Shown in pieces: positions 18,539 through 27,138 of a stretch of DNA of 64,000 bases. The notes under the pieces are model-generated. The model saw nothing but the letters and a program-made list of their open reading frames with translations. It was not told the DNA's origin and searched no databases. The position numbers were made by a program, and so were the translations under genes. Source of the stretch: Pseudodesulfovibrio sp. JC047 (GTDB lineage Bacteria; Desulfobacterota; Desulfovibrionia; Desulfovibrionales; Desulfovibrionaceae); contig NZ_WUEH01000005.1 in NCBI RefSeq assembly GCF_010468615.1, forward strand, positions 124,001-188,000. The letters run 5' to 3'. The number at the start of each line of letters is the position of its first letter. Positions within the stretch are counted from its first letter, which is position 1.

Positions 18539-19900
18539 TCAGCATTCCGTGACGCTTTGTGCAAGGCCTGCCAATGACGTTTCCTTATATTTGCGGGACA
18601 TGTCGCGTCCTGTCTGGGCCATGGCTTCGATGGCCTTGTCCAGATCCACTCTTTGGTAGGATTCGTCGAGGGTGGAGGCTATTAAATAGGCATTGTATGC
18701 CTTGACCGCTCCCATGGCGTTGCGTTCAATGCAGGGAATCTGGACATAGCCGCCAACGGGATCGCAGGTCAGACCAAGGTGGTGTTCCATCGCGATTTCA
18801 GCAGCGTTTTCAGTAACTTGAAAACGGTATCCGCGTGCATATGCCAGCAGAGCCGAGGCCATGGCCGAGGCGACGCCCACTTCTCCCTGACATCCGACTT
18901 CGGCTCCGGAGATCGAGGCGTTGTGTTTGCAGAGAAAACCAATGGCAATGGCGGCCAAAAGTCCTTCCCTTATTTCGTCCTGCAAGGCTCCCATATGGCG
19001 TTTCAGGATGAAGACAATGGCGGGAATGACTCCGGCAGCACCGCATGTCGGGGCTGTGACAACGCAGTGTCCCGAGGCATTTTCTTCAGATGCGGCGAGG
19101 GCGTAGGCATTGAGCGCTTTGACAAATCCTGGCCCCTGAAAATGTTCGGCCTTGGCTTGGTCATACATGATGGCGGCTTTCCTGTGCAGACCGATTGGCC
19201 CGGGAAGGACGCCTCTGGTCTGTATGCCGTGTTCAACGGCGCGTTCCATGACTTCCACAATGTGGTCCAAGCCCTGGTAAATTTCCGCTTCGTTCATGCC
19301 AGTAATGGCTTTTTCATTGGCCAGAATGAGTTCGTGCAAGCGCATGGAGTTGGCGCGCAGATGTTCCTTGAGCTGCGCCATGGTCTTGTATGGGTAAGCT
19401 GGTTCACCGCGTTTTGGGTCTTTTCTGCCTTCCCAGTGAAGAAATCCGCCGCCGATCGAGTAATAGACGCGTTCCAGCAGCGTTTCAGAACCGGCCATGA
19501 GCGTGAAAATCATGGTATTGGAGTGGGAATACTGGTGCTTGATTGCATCGAAAATCATGGAACCGGGGCTGTAAGTGAGGGCTTTGCCGTCCAGGTCGAG
19601 TTCATATTCCTGAGTCTTGTCGTCAAACTGCTCCAGCACATTTGGATGACAGGTGTCGGGAAGATAACCGAGCAGACCGGACATGATGGCGCGCCGGGTG
19701 CCATGCCCTTCACCTGTGGCAGAAAGGGACCCGAAGAGCCGGATGCGGAGCTTGTCAGCTTGCAAACGTTTTTTTCGTGGGAGTTTGCGAACCAGTTTCA
19801 TAAAGTAATAGCCCGCTTTCATTGGGGCAATAGTGTGTGAGCTGGAAGGGCCTGGGCCGATTTTCAACAATTGAAATATGGATGTTCTAACTGGTGGCAT
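18539..19900 (-). CDS. sdaA: L-serine ammonia-lyase (L-serine dehydratase), iron-sulfur type
   Basis: A 453-residue single-chain enzyme that converts L-serine to pyruvate and ammonia with a [4Fe-4S] cluster. The N-terminal beta domain starts [20 protein letters not shown], the hallmark of the family, and the C-terminal alpha domain has [16 protein letters not shown] and [17 protein letters not shown], which contain cluster cysteines. The start is placed at ATG 19900, preceded by GGGGAC and immediately followed by the conserved N-terminus; a GTG 39 bases upstream gives 13 extra residues without a ribosome-binding site. The amino-acid ABC operon downstream on the same strand is 143 bases away, so serine uptake and breakdown may be linked, but this is only proximity. 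Confidence 0.95.
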   Translation of the reverse strand: MPPVRTSIFQLLKIGPGPSSSHTIAPMKAGYYFMKLVRKLPRKKRLQADKLRIRLFGSLSATGEGHGTRRAIMSGLLGYLPDTCHPNVLEQFDDKTQEYELDLDGKALTYSPGSMIFDAIKHQYSHSNTMIFTLMAGSETLLERVYYSIGGGFLHWEGRKDPKRGEPAYPYKTMAQLKEHLRANSMRLHELILANEKAITGMNEAEIYQGLDHIVEVMERAVEHGIQTRGVLPGPIGLHRKAAIMYDQAKAEHFQGPGFVKALNAYALAASEENASGHCVVTAPTCGAAGVIPAIVFILKRHMGALQDEIREGLLAAIAIGFLCKHNASISGAEVGCQGEVGVASAMASALLAYARGYRFQVTENAAEIAMEHHLGLTCDPVGGYVQIPCIERNAMGAVKAYNAYLIASTLDESYQRVDLDKAIEAMAQTGRDMSRKYKETSLAGLAQSVTEC

Positions 19901-20195
19901 TGTGTCCCCATGTGAAGTTTTGGCTTTTGTGGAGGACACGGTACGACAAGTCAGAAAAGAGGAGAAGTGTTTTTCGTGGGGCCGAAGCGTGTTTTTTTGA
20001 AGGAATTGATATTTTGTGCTGTTTTTAGGGGAGAAAGAGTTGGAGAGAGGCCGGGGGGCGTCTTTTGCTGGCGAGGAAAATCATGTCGAAAAATGGCAAA
20101 GTGGTTGTGGTTTTGACGATGGAACTGGACGCATTGATGGCAACATCGTAAAGGAGTGTATTGAGGTGAACCCTTTTTTTGCAAGGAGACTCGGT

Positions 20196-20648
20196 ATGAC
20201 AAAAATGCGGATGGTGGGATTGGTGGGGATTTTTGGTTTTCTGATTGCGGTGTTACCCAGCCTGGCTCAAGCCCATTGCCAGGTCCCATGCGGAATTTAT
20301 GACGATCATGCGCGGGTGACCGCCATGCTGGAGGATGTGACGACAGTTCGAAAGGCGGTCACGATGCTTGAAAAGTTGGCAGCCAAGACGGATGTTCAGT
20401 CTCGACAACAGTTTGTCCGTTGGGTGATGAACAAGGAGAGCCATGCGCAAAAGATCATCAGTTCCATAGCGGATTACTTTTTGACGCAACGGGTCAAACC
20501 CGATCAGAAGGAATACGTGGAACGTTTGAAAAAACATCATGCAGTCATTCTCGCGGCGATGGAGGCCAAACAACATGCGGACATGAAGGCCGTGGATGCC
20601 CTAGAGTCTGCCGTTCAGGCACTCTTGGAATATTACCCTGAAAAATAG
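20196..20648 (+). CDS. sodN: Nickel superoxide dismutase, secreted form
   Basis: A 150-residue precursor that dismutates superoxide to oxygen and peroxide. The nickel-hook motif HCxxPCGxY is present as HCQVPCGIY; in the family His1, Cys2 and Cys6 bind nickel. A signal peptide (residues 1-26, ending LAQA) precedes the histidine directly, so normal signal-peptidase cleavage would expose His1 as the N-terminus that the metal site needs. The mature part of about 124 residues matches the usual size near 117. The start is ATG 20196, with AAGGAG seven bases before it; upstream in-frame codons continue to 20016 but have no coding character. No SodX-like maturation peptidase gene is adjacent. The enzyme would act in the periplasm. 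Confidence 0.9.
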   Translation: MTKMRMVGLVGIFGFLIAVLPSLAQAHCQVPCGIYDDHARVTAMLEDVTTVRKAVTMLEKLAAKTDVQSRQQFVRWVMNKESHAQKIISSIADYFLTQRVKPDQKEYVERLKKHHAVILAAMEAKQHADMKAVDALESAVQALLEYYPEK

Positions 20649-20678
20649 TGCAAATGGTTACAATATACCCAAACGAAA

Positions 20679-20710
20679 AAGGCACTTACGAATGTATTCG
20701 TAAGTGCCTT
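20679..20710. terminator. Original tRNA-Pro terminator, also serving sodN
   Basis: A perfect 15-bp inverted repeat (AAGGCACTTACGAAT / ATTCGTAAGTGCCTT, two-base loop). On the minus strand it lies just after the displaced tRNA 3' end and continues TTTTTCGTTT, a standard Rho-independent terminator. On the plus strand it follows sodN by 30 bases, so it is probably bidirectional. Confidence 0.85.
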
Positions 20711-20768
20711 GATTTATCTGGTCGGGATGAGAGGATTTGAACCTCCGATCTCTGCGTCCCGAACGCAG
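20707..20768 (-). repeat. att: Element attachment site (left), remnant of the tRNA-Pro 3' part
   Basis: This 62-bp stretch is identical to 34571-34632. It contains the 3' 50 nucleotides of tRNA-Pro (anticodon arm 3' half, T arm, acceptor and CCA) on the minus strand plus 12 bases of trailer. Beyond 20768 the sequence departs from tRNA, so this copy is not a functional tRNA; it is the chromosomal 3' end displaced by integration. Confidence 0.93.
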
Positions 20769-20902
20769 ATTAATACATCTTTAACGAAATCTATCCTTGT
20801 TTAATTTATCTTTTTATCCTTTGTAATAACTGGATAATTTGAGTTGTGTTTTGCGATTTGAGTTTAATCCAGTTTTTCAGAAATTGCCTAAAATTGATCT
20901 AG

Positions 20903-20923
20903 GTGTTAGCAATAGGTTAGCAA
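20903..20923 (+). repeat. Tandem GTTAGCAA sites, left end (possible integrase arm sites)
   Basis: Two copies of GTTAGCAA spaced 11 bases start to start. The same 21 bases recur in the same orientation near the right end at 34515-34535. Position, helical spacing and repetition fit arm-type binding sites of a tyrosine integrase or its excisionase. Confidence 0.6.
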
Positions 20924-20978
20924 AAAATGGTTGTCGGTATCAAAAATATCTTATCTTTATTATTTGAAGGAATGTTCT

Positions 20979-21689
20979 ATGGTCTACAATATGGTGAATT
21001 TTATTCCAGCCCAGTGGGCCTCGGGCGGGCTGCCTGAGGGGGACTTGGTGCATACATTTATATCTGAAATTGAGAAATCAGTTGAACGTATGGCAAGTGA
21101 TTTTGAAAATAGTGAGATGGATGAGACTCATGAAATTGAAGAACCGTATGATAATTGTGACTCTGTAAGTAGATGTTGGCTTACTAGAAGTCATAAGGGG
21201 ATTTCTGATGGTTGCTATTGCTTGGATGAAATTTTTCTCGACTATTATCCGACCTTGCATCGATCTTCTGCATTATTAACGATTTATGGATTAATGGAAA
21301 AACAATTGCAGTATGTTGTGGATAAAATGGAGGAATATTCTGGAATTAAATATAAGCGTGATAGGCAACTTGGTATAGTTGGTAGCTGTATGAAGTATCT
21401 TGAGGATGAATTCAATTGTTCCCCAGAGAAAAAGGAATCATTAAATTATATTCGTTTGGTTAGAAATCTTCTTGCTCATAACGCTGGTCAACTGGAAGAG
21501 CAGGATGAGGGTAAGTCTTCAAAGTTGTTAGAATATATTGAGAATAAAGACGAGCTAGAGATTAAGTGGGATGAATTAATGATACGAAAAGGATATTTGA
21601 GTTTCGTTATGAGTGAATTCGATGAGTATTTTTGTTTAATTAGCTCTGCAATTAAAAAATTTGATCAGGATCGTGGTGTTTCTTTGTAA
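20979..21689 (+). CDS. HEPN-like protein of unknown function (element cargo)
   Basis: About 236 residues. The start is ATG 20979, with GAAGGA eight bases upstream. The only recognisable feature is RNLLAHN (R162 to H167), the R-N-x-x-x-H pattern of HEPN domains, many of which are RNases in toxin or anti-phage systems; it follows a helix with the conserved spacing (GIVGSCMKYLEDEF..YIRLVRNLLAHN). The first 100 residues are acidic and unlike anything I recognise. It lies 27 bases before the integrase gene and is on the same strand, so it may share expression with mobility. It could be an RNase toxin or an inactive structural HEPN; no partner antitoxin gene is evident. Confidence 0.6.
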   Translation: MVYNMVNFIPAQWASGGLPEGDLVHTFISEIEKSVERMASDFENSEMDETHEIEEPYDNCDSVSRCWLTRSHKGISDGCYCLDEIFLDYYPTLHRSSALLTIYGLMEKQLQYVVDKMEEYSGIKYKRDRQLGIVGSCMKYLEDEFNCSPEKKESLNYIRLVRNLLAHNAGQLEEQDEGKSSKLLEYIENKDELEIKWDELMIRKGYLSFVMSEFDEYFCLISSAIKKFDQDRGVSL

Positions 21690-21716
21690 ATCAGTTGGGT
21701 ATCCCTAGGAGATTAG

Positions 21717-22862
21717 ATGGTATCTAAGAATACTGGGCAAAGGTTGCTTGTCAATAGGAAGCGTTGGCCAGGTGTCTATTACTACGAGAGTAGGTCTAAA
21801 CGTTACCGTGGTAAGCCGGACGTTTGTTACCATATCGCCTACCGTTTAGACGGTAAACTCAAATGGGAGAAGGTCGGGTGGATGTCCGAGAAATATACCC
21901 CTCAGATTGCCGCTGACCTTCGCTCTGACCGCTTGAAGAAGGCTCGGCATGGGGAGGAGGTTAAAACCCATAAAGAGCTTCGTGAGGAGAATCGTAAAGC
22001 CAATGTCCTTTTGAGTGAGATTGCCACCGAGTATTTCAAGATTCGTGGTGAAGCTTCTAAAGGAGCGAAGATTGACAAGGGAAGATATGACAACCACATT
22101 GCCCCTGTGCTTGGCTCTCGGCCCGTGAAGAAGCTTAGCCCGTTGGATATGGAGCGGATAAAAAAGAAAATGGATGGAATGTCTGCCGCCTCCATCTGGG
22201 GCGGTTTGGAGATAACCCGCCGGATTATCAACTTCGGGGTCAAAAATGGCCTTTGTGAGCCTCTGGGATTCACGATCCAGATGCCCAAGCGTGATAATGA
22301 AGTGGTCGAATACCTCACTCCTGCCCAACTCAAACGATTTTTGAAGGTTCTCAAGGAATGGCCCGCGCAGGACGTTTGTCGAATGCTTCAAATGGCAATG
22401 TTCACAGGTATGCGCCGGGGCGAGATATTCAAGCTTGAAAACAGAGATGTAGACTTTCAACAGGCACTCATAACCTTGCGTTCCCCCAAAGGGGGAAAGA
22501 CTGTCTCAATCCCTATGAATAAAATGGCTAAGAAAGTGCTCTCTGCACAAATCAAGTGGCGTAATGAGCATTCCCCTCAGTCTTCATACATCTTCCCCGG
22601 AAAGGGCGGCGTAATGAGAACCGCTTGCACTGCGGTTACAAGAATCAAAACCAAAGCAAAGCTCCCCAAGGAGTTTAGAATCTTTCACGGACTTCGTCAT
22701 CATTTTGCCGTGACCCTTGCCAACTCAGGCGAGTTCTCATTGGATATGATTGGGGAGTTGTTGACTCACAAAGATTCCTCAATGACGAAAAGGTATGGTC
22801 AATTCCTACCTGATACGAAGAAGCAGGCCAGTGATCGGGCTGCCGAATTGTTGATGGGATAA
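21717..22862 (+). CDS. int: Site-specific tyrosine recombinase (element integrase)
   Basis: A 381-residue phage-type integrase. An N-terminal arm-binding region is followed by a SAM-like core-binding domain (about 95-195) and the catalytic domain with R233 in TGMRRGEIFKLE, H324 and R327 in HGLRHHF, a histidine in LLTHKDS and the nucleophile Y360 in KRYGQF. Start ATG 21717 follows AGGAG. It lies 950 bases inside the left repeat, the normal place for the integrase of an element inserted in a tRNA gene, and would catalyse insertion and excision at the 62-bp site. It is distinct from the housekeeping XerC-type gene at 48 kb. Confidence 0.93.
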   Translation: MVSKNTGQRLLVNRKRWPGVYYYESRSKRYRGKPDVCYHIAYRLDGKLKWEKVGWMSEKYTPQIAADLRSDRLKKARHGEEVKTHKELREENRKANVLLSEIATEYFKIRGEASKGAKIDKGRYDNHIAPVLGSRPVKKLSPLDMERIKKKMDGMSAASIWGGLEITRRIINFGVKNGLCEPLGFTIQMPKRDNEVVEYLTPAQLKRFLKVLKEWPAQDVCRMLQMAMFTGMRRGEIFKLENRDVDFQQALITLRSPKGGKTVSIPMNKMAKKVLSAQIKWRNEHSPQSSYIFPGKGGVMRTACTAVTRIKTKAKLPKEFRIFHGLRHHFAVTLANSGEFSLDMIGELLTHKDSSMTKRYGQFLPDTKKQASDRAAELLMG

Positions 22863-22906
22863 TACAGGTAGTGTCGTAAGCGTTAGGTTGGTCGCAAGGA
22901 GAGATA

Positions 22907-23641
22907 ATGCCAGAATTCCCTATACACTATGGACAAATTGAAGTGAACGATCCTGGGATTAATCGTGTCATTTCAATCGCATTGTCTGGGTTGATGTTGT
23001 TTCCAAAAGAAAAGGACAAGCATAAGCTTGGGCACTATAAGGCAAGGTGTCTTTTACAATCGGTTCCCTTCTTAATTGATCATGGTGGCTATTCAAAAGA
23101 AAGAGCTGGTAGTGTACTTGTTCCTTTGGTTGAGGAGTCTTTCGGGACGTGGGAGAACTTTATGTTTTTTCTACTTTCCAAGAGAATTCCAGGTGAGGGG
23201 AAGGGCTCATTACAGTCTTTTGCACATCAGGGGTACATTGCCGGTATGATTTTTTTAGAAGTCTTTGTGAATCGGGTCGGATTAAAAGAAGCTGTTGAGA
23301 AGATTATTGATAGTGCTAAAGAGCAAAAAATGCTTGAAGAGTTCGGTACTAGTGCTGAGAATCTTATTAATAACGTTTGGGCTTCATGGAAACCAGTCGC
23401 CCACCTCTGGGCCGCTTTAACGTGGTATGAAATGCCTGAACCAGATGATAGTTATATCGCACTTGATCGTATTGTTCCAAAACAAGGGAGCCCTAGTAGT
23501 CTTGCCGAGGGATTAATGGGTTTTCTTGAACTTGCCCAATATTACTATGACTATTCGGTTGAGCATAAGATAAAGTTCAAACAGTCTTCTCGAGTATTGG
23601 TTGATTCAGAACGTGCTTGGAATGTCGTATTCATTAGGTAG
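22907..23641 (+). CDS. Protein of unknown function (element cargo)
   Basis: A 244-residue soluble protein, start ATG 22907 with AAGGAG just before. It is mostly helical, with no signal peptide, membrane segment or motif that I recognise; patches such as HLWAALTWYEMPEPDD and ELAQYYYDYSVEHK suggest helical packing. It follows the integrase by 44 bases and precedes a region with inverted repeats. It may be an accessory of the element or a cargo protein. I would not name a function. Confidence 0.55.
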   Translation: MPEFPIHYGQIEVNDPGINRVISIALSGLMLFPKEKDKHKLGHYKARCLLQSVPFLIDHGGYSKERAGSVLVPLVEESFGTWENFMFFLLSKRIPGEGKGSLQSFAHQGYIAGMIFLEVFVNRVGLKEAVEKIIDSAKEQKMLEEFGTSAENLINNVWASWKPVAHLWAALTWYEMPEPDDSYIALDRIVPKQGSPSSLAEGLMGFLELAQYYYDYSVEHKIKFKQSSRVLVDSERAWNVVFIR

Positions 23642-23678
23642 CCAACAACTTCGCATAAGGCATCGTTGAAATGTCTAA

Positions 23679-23719
23679 CTACTATTTTTTCTAACCATAG
23701 TAGACTGCCTTGGACAGTC
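23679..23719. promoter_or_regulatory. Inverted repeats upstream of the AlpA-like gene
   Basis: Two adjacent palindromes, CTACTAT / ATAGTAG (11-base gap) and GACTG / CAGTC (7-base gap), lie 42-80 bases before the small HTH gene. They could be an operator bound by it or another element regulator; no promoter boxes are clear. Confidence 0.4.
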
Positions 23720-23760
23720 GCCTATCGTCATGTTGAATTAACCAACATGGAGGTAGATCG

Positions 23761-23991
23761 ATGTCAAAATTATTCAGTACTATTGATGCAGCTGACTACT
23801 TGGGCCTAAGTCCAGGGACGCTTGAGGTTTGGCGGTGCCATGGTCGAGGGCCACAGTATTCCAAATTGGGCCGCAGAGTGATGTATGATCAGGTCGATTT
23901 AGACTTGTTTGTGAACTTGGGAAAAGTTCATACAACTGACTCTTTCGAACATGAAGATTGCCTCTCCAGAAAAGGCGGGGGCTCATGTTAA
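23761..23991 (+). CDS. Small helix-turn-helix protein, AlpA/excisionase-like
   Basis: Seventy-six residues. The core SKLFSTIDAADYLGLSPGTLEVWRCHGRGPQYSKLG, continuing RRVMYDQVDLDLFV, is the MerR-like HTH_17 fold of AlpA/Xis DNA-binding proteins: first helix with AADYLGLS, recognition helix TLEVWR, then the wing. Such proteins regulate the integrase or act as directionality factors. Start ATG 23761 is preceded by GGAGG. Its last 7 bases overlap the start of the next gene, so it heads the plus-strand transfer gene run. Confidence 0.85.
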   Translation: MSKLFSTIDAADYLGLSPGTLEVWRCHGRGPQYSKLGRRVMYDQVDLDLFVNLGKVHTTDSFEHEDCLSRKGGGSC

Positions 23992-24917
23992 TGAAAAAAG
24001 AAAAGGGAGTTGAGAACGCCGGCAAGCAGGTCTCAACCCCTCTGATTCCCCAGCTGAATGTAGACGGGAATATTATTTATCTTCCTGCAAGAGCGAGAAA
24101 AGATCAAGCCCCTGCTTTTGTTCATTTGTTTATCCCTTTACCTTGGTTTGGTCCAAAAATTCTCGATGTGATTAGAGAGAATAATGAATTGAGTTTGCCA
24201 GAAAGGGCGATTTTACGTGAACTAGTGATCTGTGCGGGCCAAGACGGTCGTTGTTTTCCCGGACAAAAGTATCTTTCCAAGAAGATTGGGATTTGTGAAA
24301 GAACCGTCCGAAATGGCTTGAGTAATCTTCGCTCTAAAGGGTTTGTTGTATGGAAGAATGAAGCAGGAATGGTCAATTCCTATTATTGCGTTTTCCATTC
24401 ATCTTACCTCACCTTACCACGGCAAACGTTCCCGCATACTCAGGAATACATTGCCGCTCCCTCAGGCAAACCAAGCAGCCCTCTCAGGCAAACTTTGCTG
24501 TCGAATTCCTTAAGTAATGACCTTACTGAAAAGCCAAAAGAAACAATTAGTGATCCTTGTTTTTCTTCTCTTAAGGAGCAAGAGGTTAACGCTGTCGGTG
24601 AAATGATTAGAATTGTTTCCAACACAAAAGATAGCCCGAAAATGTGGGCACGGGCTACTGCAAAGGCTTTTGCAAATGGTTCTGGATGTCTGAAGAGTCT
24701 CAAAAAACAATACGACGAGGCCCTAGTCGTTGCCCATCGCGATAAAGAGAAATCTCAATGGGATTTATTGATCAAAAAATGCCTGGAGAATCACGGTTTT
24801 GAGAAGTTTTTAAAAGACATGAAGGCTCTCACTAATAGTATCTATGTGACAGTAGATGATGTCGATATTCCGCACGTATATATTGAATCATTCTTGAAAA
24901 ATATTGGAGAAAAATAA
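23985..24917 (+). CDS. HTH_36 protein, possible replication initiator or regulator
   Basis: About 310 residues. The start is taken at ATG 23985, which overlaps the upstream stop and follows GGCGGGGG. The middle (about residues 60-130) reads as a winged helix of the HTH_36 type: LSLPERAILRELVICAG, DGRCFPGQKYLSKKIGICERTVRNGLSNL, RSKGFVVW. This module occurs in plasmid and integrative-element Rep-like proteins and in transcription regulators. The C-terminal 150 residues are unrecognised. Its stop overlaps the coupling-protein start by 1 base (TAATGA), so it is cotranscribed with the transfer genes. Whether it starts replication of the excised circle is open. Confidence 0.7.
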   Translation: MLMKKEKGVENAGKQVSTPLIPQLNVDGNIIYLPARARKDQAPAFVHLFIPLPWFGPKILDVIRENNELSLPERAILRELVICAGQDGRCFPGQKYLSKKIGICERTVRNGLSNLRSKGFVVWKNEAGMVNSYYCVFHSSYLTLPRQTFPHTQEYIAAPSGKPSSPLRQTLLSNSLSNDLTEKPKETISDPCFSSLKEQEVNAVGEMIRIVSNTKDSPKMWARATAKAFANGSGCLKSLKKQYDEALVVAHRDKEKSQWDLLIKKCLENHGFEKFLKDMKALTNSIYVTVDDVDIPHVYIESFLKNIGEK

Positions 24918-26716
24918 TGACGTATCCACAAAAAACAGCTGCTGCCGTTGGCGCGTTTCCAATTGCAGTTCTAATCTCATTTAAATTGCTGTCTGGTTAT
25001 TGGGGCGGATGGCTAACTTTCTTCCCTTTATCAAAAATTGTTGGCTGGCTTTATTACGATATTGGCTGGTGCCCTGCTTGGTTGGTCGATTTTAACAATC
25101 ACGCTCATGAGGTTGTGACACAAGTATATTTTTGGCCTGAACCTCGTCTTTATTTGCTCTTTGGTTGTGCGCTCGGACTGGCGGCATTCGTTTGTATTTT
25201 CATGGCCTTGGAGGAGCTGTTCCCACCGCCAAATGTTGAAAAAACACACAAAGCGGGAATGCAATATTTAAGGCCGAAAGCATTTTCAAGATTGGTCGCA
25301 AAGCTAAATAAAAAGAATAAACGATTTACACCTGGGTTCAAAATCCATCCTGGACAGTCTGGCGGGATACTTGGAAAATCTTTTGGGTCCATACAACTCT
25401 CTCTGGACGCTGAGGCAGAGCATTTCTTAAGTATTGGAACGACTGGGGCTGGTAAGACAGCAGCAATTTTAGCTAGTTTTATCAATTATATATCCCGTTT
25501 GAAAAATGGGCTGTGCGTTATTTTTGACGTTAAAGGTGATTTTACTGAAGCATTGGCCGAGTACTCAAATGTTACTCTTATGGCTCCGTGGGACGAAAGA
25601 GGACTGCGTTGGGATATTTCAAAGGAAATTCAGCACCCAAAGGATTGTGAAGTCTTGGCATCGGCCTTGGTGTTTAAGACCGGAGCAACCGACAAAAGTG
25701 GAGGAGGCAAGGATGATTTCTTTGTGGAACAGGCAAGGCTCGTCTTTCAGTCGATCATGCAATGCTTATTCAATGACGGCAAATTGACCTGGACGAATCT
25801 CTCAGCATTTACCACCAATATTGACTTACTCATTGGTCAGGAGGTCGATGGTGAATGGGCCCCTGGATTGTTGGGGCGGTATGAGTCGGCACGTCCGGCG
25901 CTTGATGCGATAGCTCGTGGCTCTGACCAAACTCAAGCCACTTGGACCACGTTGCAGAACTCAGTGGGAAAGTGGGTTAGAGACGCCGCTGCGGCCTTTG
26001 GGAAGGATCCTGACTGGTCTTTGAGTCAGTGGCTCCAAACTCCTGAAAACAATGTACAGTTTCTAGTTATTCAGTTCAATGAAACCTTTGAGAATCTGTC
26101 CAAGGCAATGGCCTCTGCCATGGCTAGCCTAACCATAAAGCGCGTACTGCAAATGCCTGAAGGGGATAATTGTATTTGGCTGCTCATGGATGAAGTTGCA
26201 AATTTCCCACGTATTCCAAACCTTAAGCGTGGTCTGACTTTGGGTAGGGACCGGGGCCTCAGGTGCGTGGTCAGCACTCAGGACGTGACGCAGTTGGAGC
26301 AAAAGTATGGGGAAAAAGATTGTAAAACAATCTTGAACCAATGCAACAATCAAATCTGGCTCAGAGCGAACGATCATGAAAACGCCAAGAAAGCCTCGGA
26401 ATCACTTGGGACTCATGAAGTTGAGGTGCAATCTCGGGGGCACCAGTTTCAAGGCCAGGGGCAAGGCATAGGAGTGAATAATGATAACAGCTCAGTCAAT
26501 TATTCTTTGCAACGTGAAACCGTTGTTAATCCTGGCGAAATAATGGGGCTCAGGCATTCCCGCGACCTCAAAGGAGGTGGCGCGGAAGGGTTTTTAAGAG
26601 TTAGCGGGGTTCCAGCGATAACTCAACTTCATTGGCCGAGGATGCCGCTGAAAAAGATATTCCAAAAAGAAAAGCTTGCAACATGGGTTTTCAACCACGA
26701 AAAGCCGGTGAGTTAG
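24917..26716 (+). CDS. traD: Type IV coupling protein (VirD4/TraD type)
   Basis: A 599-residue membrane-anchored ATPase that links a relaxosome to a secretion channel. Two or three N-terminal membrane segments (AAVGAFPIAVLISFKLL; LYLLFGCALGLAAFVCIFMAL) precede a TrwB/TraD-type motor with Walker A GTTGAGKT (174-181), CVIFDVKGDF, Walker B WLLMDEVANFPRIPNL and VVSTQDVTQLEQKYG. The C-terminal tail has a glutamine/glycine-rich stretch (FQGQGQGIGV). No channel subunit genes accompany it, so it must dock onto a helper conjugative system. It overlaps the upstream gene and is followed after 3 bases by a tiny membrane protein. Confidence 0.9.
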   Translation: MTYPQKTAAAVGAFPIAVLISFKLLSGYWGGWLTFFPLSKIVGWLYYDIGWCPAWLVDFNNHAHEVVTQVYFWPEPRLYLLFGCALGLAAFVCIFMALEELFPPPNVEKTHKAGMQYLRPKAFSRLVAKLNKKNKRFTPGFKIHPGQSGGILGKSFGSIQLSLDAEAEHFLSIGTTGAGKTAAILASFINYISRLKNGLCVIFDVKGDFTEALAEYSNVTLMAPWDERGLRWDISKEIQHPKDCEVLASALVFKTGATDKSGGGKDDFFVEQARLVFQSIMQCLFNDGKLTWTNLSAFTTNIDLLIGQEVDGEWAPGLLGRYESARPALDAIARGSDQTQATWTTLQNSVGKWVRDAAAAFGKDPDWSLSQWLQTPENNVQFLVIQFNETFENLSKAMASAMASLTIKRVLQMPEGDNCIWLLMDEVANFPRIPNLKRGLTLGRDRGLRCVVSTQDVTQLEQKYGEKDCKTILNQCNNQIWLRANDHENAKKASESLGTHEVEVQSRGHQFQGQGQGIGVNNDNSSVNYSLQRETVVNPGEIMGLRHSRDLKGGGAEGFLRVSGVPAITQLHWPRMPLKKIFQKEKLATWVFNHEKPVS

Positions 26717-26719
26717 AAA

Positions 26720-26884
26720 ATGAAAAAAATCAATTGGATTTCTGTAGTCGGCCATGCACCTTTGGTGATTCTAGCTGTAAATTTGGCGGTGATAGTGATT
26801 ATGGGGCTAGTCTTCGGTGGAGGTGAAGCTCCCTCTGACTTATTCGTTCCAGATCCTTCATTAGCTCCTCAGGCGGTTAAATGA
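26720..26884 (+). CDS. Small membrane protein (54 aa) in the transfer operon
   Basis: The frame ATG 26720 to TGA 26884 encodes 54 residues: MKKINWIS, then one hydrophobic helix (HAPLVILAVNLAVIVIMGLVF), then a short proline-rich tail (PSDLFVPDPSLAPQAVK). It is too short for ordinary gene calls, but it starts 3 bases after the coupling-protein stop and its TGA overlaps the next start in ATGA, so coupling on both sides argues that it is real. A single-span partner of the coupling protein, or a lysis-like entry protein, are possibilities; neither is shown. Confidence 0.6.
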   Translation: MKKINWISVVGHAPLVILAVNLAVIVIMGLVFGGGEAPSDLFVPDPSLAPQAVK

Positions 26885-27138
26885 TGCAGGTGTGGCTTAG
26901 TATTCGTCGCGAGTTGGTGAAGCCTCTCAATATGGTCGAGCACTCGATACATTTTGGCAGAACTTGGGCTTGTGTTTGCGGTGGTACTGTCCATCATTCT
27001 CCAATTGAGGAGGAGCAAGAGGATTGCTCCTTGACTCTCGGTGCATGTGGGGTGTGCAGGAAGCTCTTCCACATTCATGAGTTCTTAGGCCTGACTGTGT
27101 TGGTGGATACTCCCTCGCCCTATGAATGTGGAGGATAG
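26881..27138 (+). CDS. Small cysteine-containing protein of unknown function
   Basis: Eighty-five residues; start ATG 26881 overlaps the preceding stop (ATGA). It contains CVCGG and CGVCRKLF with other cysteines and histidines (TVHHSP, HIHEF), a pattern that could bind zinc, but spacing does not match a finger I know. It is the last gene before the non-coding stretch that carries the candidate oriT. Function unknown. Confidence 0.5.
   Translation: MMQVWLSIRRELVKPLNMVEHSIHFGRTWACVCGGTVHHSPIEEEQEDCSLTLGACGVCRKLFHIHEFLGLTVLVDTPSPYECGG

Noticed and set aside
18779-19840. A 353-codon plus-strand frame opposite the serine dehydratase gene
   Set aside because: It is antisense to a gene with clear family motifs, has no ribosome-binding site and its translation has no family pattern.
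20016-20195. A longer sodN reading from 20016
   Set aside because: The added 60 residues lack a signal-like or conserved pattern, while ATG 20196 has AAGGAG at good distance and leads straight into a signal peptide.
20707-20768. The left tRNA-like copy as a second tRNA-Pro gene
   Set aside because: Only the 3' part is present; the D arm and 5' acceptor strand are missing, so it cannot fold as a tRNA.
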